DNA from: an uncultured Phascolarctobacterium sp.
GTDB lineage: Bacteria; Bacillota; Negativicutes; Acidaminococcales; Acidaminococcaceae
Assembly: GCF_900753045.1 (NCBI RefSeq)
Contig: NZ_CAADXO010000001.1
Span: forward strand, 1-29,076
DNA: 29,076 nt
Reading direction: 5' to 3'
In this document: positions 23,902-29,076 of the stretch, piece after piece
Layout of the letters: each line of letters starts with the position of its first letter
Position numbering within the stretch: the first letter of the stretch is position 1
The notes under the pieces: generated by a model
What the model saw: only the letters and a program-made list of their open reading frames with translations
What the model was told of the DNA's origin: nothing
Databases searched by the model: none
Made by a program: the position numbers and the translations under genes

Positions 23902-25173
23902 CTAGAGATTTCCTATAAGACGCAGGTAAAATTCACTGCCGCCGTAAACATATTCCGCGCTGAGGAACTCATGAATGCGGTAGCGCACCGCAAATTCATT
24001 ACGGTTATCACCGGAAAAATGCTCGGCCCGCAAACGCCATTTAGGACTCAGGCTGTACTCCAGGCGATAATTGTTGTCGCCTATCGGTATCCGCCGTACG
24101 TAGCTCCAGCCGCTCTTGCCCCAATAATGCGTATAACCTGTGCCGAAGCGCCATTGGACGTCATCCAGGATAACCTCCGCCTCGCCGAAAATCTCATCGC
24201 GCGGCGAAATCATTTTACCAAGATGGGCCTTGCCGGAAAGGTTTTCCTTATTGCGGCCGATGTCGCCATAGCCCTCAAACCAGATTTTATAATCATCCGA
24301 TTCAATCATAATATTTACGCCGAGATCAGCACCGGGCGTAATTTTAACCTCCGGGCGCAGCTGATAATTTTTTACTTCCGGCTCAGTCATGAGCTTCTCT
24401 AAAAGCTGCTGCTCCAGCTCCTGGCGATGCCTTTGCACATAAGCAACAGGCAAACCGCGCAGCTTATCGCATTCGCCGGCATATTTGTACTTCAGCTTCA
24501 TCAAAAGCACATTGGGAATAGCCTCGCTGCGCAACTCGTAGCGGATATTACGCACCAGCTGGCCTACGGGATAGATAACTACCTGCACTACCGTGCGTCC
24601 GTCCTCTTGCAGCACGTCCACCGCCGGCTTAAATTCCGGCAGCTGTGCCTGCACCTCACTGCGCACCAGCTTGCGCAGTACGCCGCCGGCCCAGTCACCG
24701 GCATCCACCGAAGCGCCGCTGATGGCCTGCTCCAGCTGAGCATGCAGCGCAGGAATACGCCGCTCCAGCAGCGCAGCCGTCTGCGGCTCTACTCCGGAAA
24801 ACTGCAAATCGATAAACGGTTTTTCGATAACCTTATTCCAGGGACGGGCATACAGCTTCACCTGTGTAGTTTCGCCTACATTGAGCTTAACATCGGTAAG
24901 CTCGTAGCCGGTGAATACCCTGTCGCCGATTTCCGTCAGCAGGCGGGCATAGTCCTCCCCGGCTGCGGCAATCATCGCCGTATCCTTATCAATAAACAGC
25001 TGGTCCGCCACTACCTGCATGCTGCCGTTCATCTTCTGCAGCAGCAATTGGCTGGTGCCGCCGTTAGTATCTATAACTTGTACTTCTACACTGTTAACCG
25101 GTGCAGAAAAAGCATGCTGCAATGGCAAGATGCTTGTCATTGCAGCACAGAACAGAATCTTATTCAGCTTCAT
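23902..25173 (-). CDS. Secreted protein with probable small C-terminal beta-barrel, unknown function
   Basis: A 423-aa protein, not recognised. A Sec signal peptide (MKLNKILFCAAMTSILPLQHAFSA) is followed by about 250 residues of mixed alpha/beta with alternating charged strands, possibly POTRA-like. The last about 140 residues alternate aromatic and polar residues in 9-11 predicted strands (KIWFEGYGDI, WRFGTGYTHYW, NYRLEYSLS, KWRLRAEHFS, EFAVRYRIH, EFYLRLIGNL), as expected of an outer-membrane barrel. It ends in Leu rather than the usual Phe or Trp. It sits 22 nt after bamA and before ompH, so a role in OM assembly is plausible. No SLH domain is seen, so it is not an OmpM-type porin. Confidence 0.65.
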   Translation of the reverse strand: MKLNKILFCAAMTSILPLQHAFSAPVNSVEVQVIDTNGGTSQLLLQKMNGSMQVVADQLFIDKDTAMIAAAGEDYARLLTEIGDRVFTGYELTDVKLNVGETTQVKLYARPWNKVIEKPFIDLQFSGVEPQTAALLERRIPALHAQLEQAISGASVDAGDWAGGVLRKLVRSEVQAQLPEFKPAVDVLQEDGRTVVQVVIYPVGQLVRNIRYELRSEAIPNVLLMKLKYKYAGECDKLRGLPVAYVQRHRQELEQQLLEKLMTEPEVKNYQLRPEVKITPGADLGVNIMIESDDYKIWFEGYGDIGRNKENLSGKAHLGKMISPRDEIFGEAEVILDDVQWRFGTGYTHYWGKSGWSYVRRIPIGDNNYRLEYSLSPKWRLRAEHFSGDNRNEFAVRYRIHEFLSAEYVYGGSEFYLRLIGNL

Positions 25174-25195
25174 AGCCTAAATATTCTCCGCAAAA

Positions 25196-27064
25196 TCAGA
25201 ACTGTCCACCAAAGCTGAAGTGGAACTTGCCACCATCCTCGCCGTAGCCATAGTCCAGCTTAACCGGTCCCAGCGGAGAGTTGATACGCAGACCTACGCC
25301 GTAGCTGTTCTTGAGCAGTCCCATATCAAATTCATCCTCATGGCGTTTATCCCATGCATAACCGTTATCGGTAAAGAGTACGCCCTGAACCTTCTTGACA
25401 ATCGGGAAGCGGTATTCCAGAGTTGCCTTCAGCATGCTGTTGCCGCGGAACTGGTCATCCTCATAGCCACGCAGGGTGTCGCTGCCGCCCATGGTGAAGC
25501 GTTGAGACAACGGCATATCGCCGCTTGCATAGCCTGCGCCCAGGTTCAGTGCCCAAACACTTTCGCCGCCTGCACGGAAGTAGTAGCGCCAGTCAGCGGT
25601 CCATTTGGTGAAGTCAAAGTCACCGCCCATGCCGCCGGCCCATTCTACGCTGTAGCCGATGCGCTTGCCTTCATGCGGATCATAGACGTTGTCGCGGGAA
25701 TCATATACACGGCCGAAGGTAATACTGCGGGTAACACCGAAGTTTTCTTTACGGCGGTCCATATAATTTTCTGGCATCCAGTCCTTCTCAAATTTATCAC
25801 TCTTGTTAAATCCAGGTTCATAATATTGATTAGGATCATTTTCGTAGCCGTCAGCTTCGCCCTTATAGATATCATCACGGTTTTTAATCGTAATGTAGTT
25901 GCTTATGAACTCATTATGAGTTCTGCGGCTGAAGGTAATTTCCTGACCGCGACGTTTTTTGTCGTAGCGCGCAATTTCATCACCATCGCTATTGTAGTCG
26001 GCATATTCGTTGGTGATATCGTAAAGGTTAATGGTAGCGCTGGTTTCCTTGCTGTCCAGCCAGGGACGGGTATAGCTGAAGTCATAGTTCTTGTTATCCT
26101 CGCCGCCGAACTCCCAACGCAGGTTAATCTTGTCACCGATACCGCGGAAGTTCTTATCGCCGATGGAAACCATGCCTACAAAGCCGTCGGCATTGCTGTA
26201 GCCTGCGCCGATACCAAAGGTACCGGTGTTCATTTCTACTACGGAAATTTCTACTTCAACACCGTTCGGCTCACGGCCAGGGTTCAGCTTAATATTAACG
26301 TCTTCAAAATAGCCCAGGTTATATACGCGCTGCATGCTGCGGCGGGCAGCCTTGGCATTGAAGGGCTCGCCTTTTTTCAGCTTCATTTCACGGGTAACAA
26401 CATAATCCTTGGTTTTTACGTTGCCCTTAACCTTGAAGCCTTCAACAATGCCTTCGTTGACAGCAACCTTCAGAGTGCCGTCCTTTTCCATATGCACGTC
26501 GGTAACACGCGCCAAAATATAGCCGTTGGAACGGTATTCCTCTTCCAGCTTCTGTACGCATTTATTAATATCCTTCAGGTTGGCAATTTTGCCCTGCTCC
26601 AGATCAAAGAAGCTTGCAACCCTTTGCTTGTTCAATACAGTGTTGCCTTCAACATCTGTTTTTTGGTATACAGGGTTTTCCATAACATGGTAAATTACCT
26701 GTACGCCTTCAGGTACCGTCTTGAATTCCGGACGCAGGTCATAGAACCAGCCCAGATCATAAATAGCGCTCAAATCCTCGCTCAGGCCTGCTTCGGTAAA
26801 CTGCATGCCGGGTTTGGTTTTCAAAGCAGCGGCAATTTCAGCCTCAGGCACAGTAACATTACCCTCAATAATCTGCTTGGTAATGGTCTTGCCAATGTAA
26901 GGAGCCAGCTTGTTTTCCTCCTGATGTTGTGACGGTGCAGTCTGCGTTACAGAGGTATCAGCACCCATAGCAGGTGTCTGAATTTCTTGGGCATAGACAG
27001 GTGCGGCCAGCATCATTGCTGTCAGGCCTACTGTCAGAGGCCGCCATAATTTTTGTTTCTTCAA
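25196..27064 (-). CDS. bamA: Outer-membrane protein assembly factor BamA (three-POTRA form)
   Basis: A 622-aa Omp85 protein that inserts beta-barrels into the outer membrane. The start chosen is TTG 27064, 8 nt after GAGGAGG. It yields a proper signal peptide (MKKQKLWRPLTVGL... ending VYAQ). The ATG at 27088 overlaps the upstream stop but would put acidic residues ahead of the signal. Three POTRA domains are seen (roughly residues 58-130, 131-210, 211-285), instead of five in E. coli. The barrel follows, with the L6 motif TLRGYEDDQFRGN and C-terminal FHFSFGGQF ending in Phe. It is shorter than E. coli BamA (810 aa) mainly through the missing POTRAs. Confidence 0.93.
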   Translation of the reverse strand: MKKQKLWRPLTVGLTAMMLAAPVYAQEIQTPAMGADTSVTQTAPSQHQEENKLAPYIGKTITKQIIEGNVTVPEAEIAAALKTKPGMQFTEAGLSEDLSAIYDLGWFYDLRPEFKTVPEGVQVIYHVMENPVYQKTDVEGNTVLNKQRVASFFDLEQGKIANLKDINKCVQKLEEEYRSNGYILARVTDVHMEKDGTLKVAVNEGIVEGFKVKGNVKTKDYVVTREMKLKKGEPFNAKAARRSMQRVYNLGYFEDVNIKLNPGREPNGVEVEISVVEMNTGTFGIGAGYSNADGFVGMVSIGDKNFRGIGDKINLRWEFGGEDNKNYDFSYTRPWLDSKETSATINLYDITNEYADYNSDGDEIARYDKKRRGQEITFSRRTHNEFISNYITIKNRDDIYKGEADGYENDPNQYYEPGFNKSDKFEKDWMPENYMDRRKENFGVTRSITFGRVYDSRDNVYDPHEGKRIGYSVEWAGGMGGDFDFTKWTADWRYYFRAGGESVWALNLGAGYASGDMPLSQRFTMGGSDTLRGYEDDQFRGNSMLKATLEYRFPIVKKVQGVLFTDNGYAWDKRHEDEFDMGLLKNSYGVGLRINSPLGPVKLDYGYGEDGGKFHFSFGGQF

Positions 27065-27084
27065 TTGATATTCCTCCTCATATT

Positions 27085-27576
27085 TCATTTAGAGTTACTC
27101 AACTCAACTCGCGCTGACTGCACTAATTTGTGCATATCGGCTTTAGATATAGTAACACGGTCGGGAGCGCCTTGTTTCTCCTGTACCGGTGTATCCTTAG
27201 CTTGCTGCTTCTGTATAGCCGCAGTCTTGGGGACCGCAGCCTGCACCGGCATTTTTTGCTCCGGCTTGACAACAGGTGCTGCCACAGGCGGCGGCAACGT
27301 GGCCTGCGCCTTCGCGCGGTAATGGTTTCTGGCAAAGCACCAGCCGCCGAAACCGGCAACTACCAGTAAAACAGCTGCACAGCCTGCCAGAACCTGCCGG
27401 TTCCAGCTCCAGGGGCGGTCCTTCTTCCGACGCAGATTTTTCAGCTCAGCCTCCGCCAGCATCAAATCAAGCTCGCCCCGTATATCCTTATTATCCATAA
27501 AGCTTTGCTCCGCCTTATCCAGACTGCTCTTTATGCAGCGGATGCGTTGAAACAATGTACGGCTTGACTGCGTCAT
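27085..27576 (-). CDS. Small bitopic membrane protein with Pro/Ala-rich linker, unknown function
   Basis: A 163-aa protein, not recognised. The N-terminal cytoplasmic part (about 1-60) is helical and charged (LFQRIRCIKSSLDKAEQ, ELDLMLAEAELKNLRRKK). One TM helix lies at about 61-82. After it comes a Pro/Ala/Lys/Gln-rich stretch (about 92-140, with PPPVAAPVVKPEQ) and a short polar C-terminus. The layout resembles TonB-like or anti-sigma-like proteins, without detectable homology. Its stop overlaps an in-frame bamA ATG (ATGA at 27085-27088). It follows the sigma factor gene, so a regulatory or envelope-spanning role is possible. The start at 27576 has AGGGG upstream. Confidence 0.65.
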   Translation of the reverse strand: MTQSSRTLFQRIRCIKSSLDKAEQSFMDNKDIRGELDLMLAEAELKNLRRKKDRPWSWNRQVLAGCAAVLLVVAGFGGWCFARNHYRAKAQATLPPPVAAPVVKPEQKMPVQAAVPKTAAIQKQQAKDTPVQEKQGAPDRVTISKADMHKLVQSARVELSNSK

Positions 27577-27733
27577 ACTTTTACCCCTTTCTGTGCATAA
27601 TTGTTTTTAATAACTATGTCTTATATAATCGTCTGCTGCCTTGAGTTTTCACAAGTCATTTCAGATGATTACAACAGATTTAGTAAAGCTAACTTGCATT
27701 TTCGCTTTTTTTCGTTATTTATCAGCCTAAATA
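27577..27733 (-). other. AT-rich gap between sigma factor gene and the bitopic protein gene
   Basis: A 157-nt space without a gene. It holds AT-rich sequence with TTGTGAA (near 27650) and TTATATAA (near 27622) motifs, whose spacing (about 21 nt) is too long for a standard SigA promoter. No clear terminator hairpin is seen. A promoter for the bamA group could start here, possibly read by the sigma factor just upstream. Confidence 0.35.
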
Positions 27734-28369
27734 CTATTCCTTATTAAATTCATGTATAAAGCGGGAAAGCATACCGCGGATACGGCGCACACCCTGCTTC
27801 TGCAGACGGTAAACATGACCGAGGCTTACATCAATAGCATCGGCAACTGCCTGCGCCGGCCTGTCCTCCAGATACATTCCCTGCAGCACCTGCTGCTCCT
27901 TCAGCGGCAGGCGGTCCATCGCCTGCGCCACCTTTTCGCAGAGCAGATGCTGTTCCGTCACCTCGCTGGGAGATGCCAGCTCCGACGACAGAGCATCACT
28001 TAAGGTAAAGCCCTTGGACAGCTCACTGTCAAGATAAAGCATGCCATTATCCGTGCTGTTTCTCAGATAATCTACCATGCTTCCTCTGATACGGTATGAG
28101 GCAAACAGGCTGAAGGCTACCTGCCGCTTATAATCATAGCTTTCCGCCGCTTCCAGCAGTCCCACCATGCCTTCCTGAATCAGCTCCATTGTATCGGCCT
28201 CAGGCAGCCTGAAGCTCGACGCAATTTTGAAAACCAACGGCTGGTAAGCTGTCATCAGGCGCTGATGCGCTGCTTCGTCACCGGCAGCGTCACGCCGCCA
28301 AAGCTCCAACTCTTCTTCCGGCTCCAGCAGCGAAGTCTTGCGCAGCTCTTCCAGATATCCTTGCAGCAT
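27734..28369 (-). CDS. Sigma-70 family RNA polymerase sigma factor (FliA/SigF-like size)
   Basis: A 211-aa sigma factor. Region 2 lies at about 30-100: LVFKIASSFRLPEADTMELIQEGMVGLLEAAESYD, then FSLFASYRIRGSMVDYLRN (2.3-2.4). A linker with remnants of region 3 is at about 105-140. Region 4 is at about 145-205 (MDRLPLKEQQVLQGMYLEDRPAQAVADAIDVSLGHVYRLQKQGVRRIR), a helix-turn-helix. The size and region pattern fit the FliA/SigF group rather than the ECF group. It starts at 28369 behind a perfect AGGAGGTGA. It is embedded between tamB and bamA, which suggests control of envelope genes; the target promoter is not known. Confidence 0.88.
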   Translation of the reverse strand: MLQGYLEELRKTSLLEPEEELELWRRDAAGDEAAHQRLMTAYQPLVFKIASSFRLPEADTMELIQEGMVGLLEAAESYDYKRQVAFSLFASYRIRGSMVDYLRNSTDNGMLYLDSELSKGFTLSDALSSELASPSEVTEQHLLCEKVAQAMDRLPLKEQQVLQGMYLEDRPAQAVADAIDVSLGHVYRLQKQGVRRIRGMLSRFIHEFNKE

Positions 28370-28401
28370 CTGTTCACCTCCTCTCGTAAATTATTCTTTG
28401 C

Positions 28402-29076
28402 TTAAAACGAAATCTTATATTCCAAGCCATACCAGTCCTTCGGATCCCTCGACATATCGTAGCTGCGTGAATAAGTGATATTCATGTGCTTACTGATATC
28501 GTACTGTCCGAAAATGCTTCTGTCAACAGCATCAAAGCTTGTTGTATAACCAAGCATAAAATTATCATTAAGATATTTGCTTACTAAAACATTATACTGG
28601 TTTTTCTCATCTGCCGTCAACTCTTTATTCCGGTCGTAAGCGCTTTCAAAGCCGATACCAGAGCGTGTTTTGCCGGTATAGATACGGAACTGGTCAAGTC
28701 CCAATGTCTGTTTGACAAACATCTCCACGTCACCCAGCACTGTCATCTGCAGGCCGACAGTCATCAGATTTGCCATATCATCACCGGTAACCTCGTTACT
28801 GCCTGCACTTTCACGCTGCAGCGTCAGCATACGCACAATCGTATTTTGTGTCAGCGGCGGATCACTTGTCAGCTGCAAATCCATTTCGCTTACGGGGCCG
28901 TTAATCTTCATAAAAATGTTGTAACGGCTGAAGCGCGCTGTGCTGTCCAGATTTACGTTCGGTAAAAAGCTTCCGGGATCAACCCATACCAAACCTGCCT
29001 GATTCAGCTTAAAGTCGGTACGTAAATATTTAACAGTGCCCTTATCAGCTTTAATCGTACCGTCAATCATTGGGAA
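28402..29076 (-). CDS. tamB: TamB, translocation/assembly module C-terminal part (5' end outside window)
   Basis: The open frame runs off the right edge; 224 C-terminal residues are present. This is the TamB (DUF490) domain, with FMKINGPVSEMDLQLTSDPPLTQNTIVRMLTL as the typical anchor of the family. A beta-strand tail follows (FRIYTGKTRSGIGFESAYDRN) ending YGLEYKISF. TamB is a long inner-membrane-anchored periplasmic protein bridging to the outer membrane, implicated in lipid transport and OMP assembly. It precedes the sigma factor by 32 nt. The partner TamA is not in the window. Confidence 0.85.
   Translation of the reverse strand, partial: FPMIDGTIKADKGTVKYLRTDFKLNQAGLVWVDPGSFLPNVNLDSTARFSRYNIFMKINGPVSEMDLQLTSDPPLTQNTIVRMLTLQRESAGSNEVTGDDMANLMTVGLQMTVLGDVEMFVKQTLGLDQFRIYTGKTRSGIGFESAYDRNKELTADEKNQYNVLVSKYLNDNFMLGYTTSFDAVDRSIFGQYDISKHMNITYSRSYDMSRDPKDWYGLEYKISF

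Noticed and set aside
25220..26932. A 570-codon open frame on the plus strand opposite bamA
   Set aside because: It lies wholly antisense to a well-supported bamA, has low-complexity hydrophobic composition typical of a mirror frame, and no convincing ribosome-binding site or family match.

Overview
This window is a large outer-membrane and lipopolysaccharide (LPS) biogenesis cluster from what looks like a diderm Firmicute of the class Negativicutes. The basis is the gene content and order: tamB, a sigma factor, bamA, ompH/skp-like genes, lpxD, lpxC, fabZ, lpxA, lpxI, lpxB, msbA, waaA-lpxK, kdsB/A/D/C and lpt genes run together on one strand. Strong Shine-Dalgarno sites, TTG and GTG starts and LpxI in place of LpxH fit the same group. 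The genus cannot be fixed from the sequence alone. Essentially all coding is on the minus strand, so transcription runs from high to low coordinates.

Layout in transcription order. (1) 29076-27734: the C-terminal end of TamB, then a sigma-70 family factor. (2) 27576-23902: a small bitopic Pro-rich membrane protein, a three-POTRA BamA, and an unrecognised secreted protein with a probable small beta-barrel. (3) 23895-21738: a promoter, three consecutive OmpH/Skp-family proteins (one non-lipidated, two probable lipoproteins) and an intrinsic terminator that could act as an attenuator. (4) 21708-15425: lpxD, an LpxL-type acyltransferase, lpxC, fabZ, lpxA, lpxI and lpxB, with internal promoter and terminator signals ahead of lpxA and lpxB. 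(5) 15428-5056: msbA, a waaA-lpxK fusion, the Kdo pathway genes kdsB, kdsA, kdsD and kdsC, a second LpxL-type acyltransferase, then lptC, lptA and lptB. (6) 5041-1723: a single lptF/G-type permease, a DUF3084 membrane coiled-coil protein, a RuvC/YqgF-like nuclease-fold protein and an FtcD-like cyclodeaminase.

Together these genes cover nearly the whole route from UDP-GlcNAc to Kdo2-lipid A (LpxA, C, D, I, B, K, WaaA and two late acyltransferases), CMP-Kdo supply, flipping by MsbA, and transport by LptB/F-G/C/A. OMP insertion (BamA), periplasmic chaperoning (OmpH) and TamB are also present. LptD, LptE, TamA and a second LptF/G permease are not in the window.

The left end differs. Two tRNA-Ser genes (UGA and GCU), each with a consensus promoter, close the core region and are followed by a clear terminator. 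Beyond them lies an AT-rich spacer with a 28-bp imperfect direct repeat, then an AAA-family ATPase of the RloA/AbiLii type that is cut by the window edge. It has its own promoter and looks like an accessory, possibly defence-related, gene placed next to tRNA genes.
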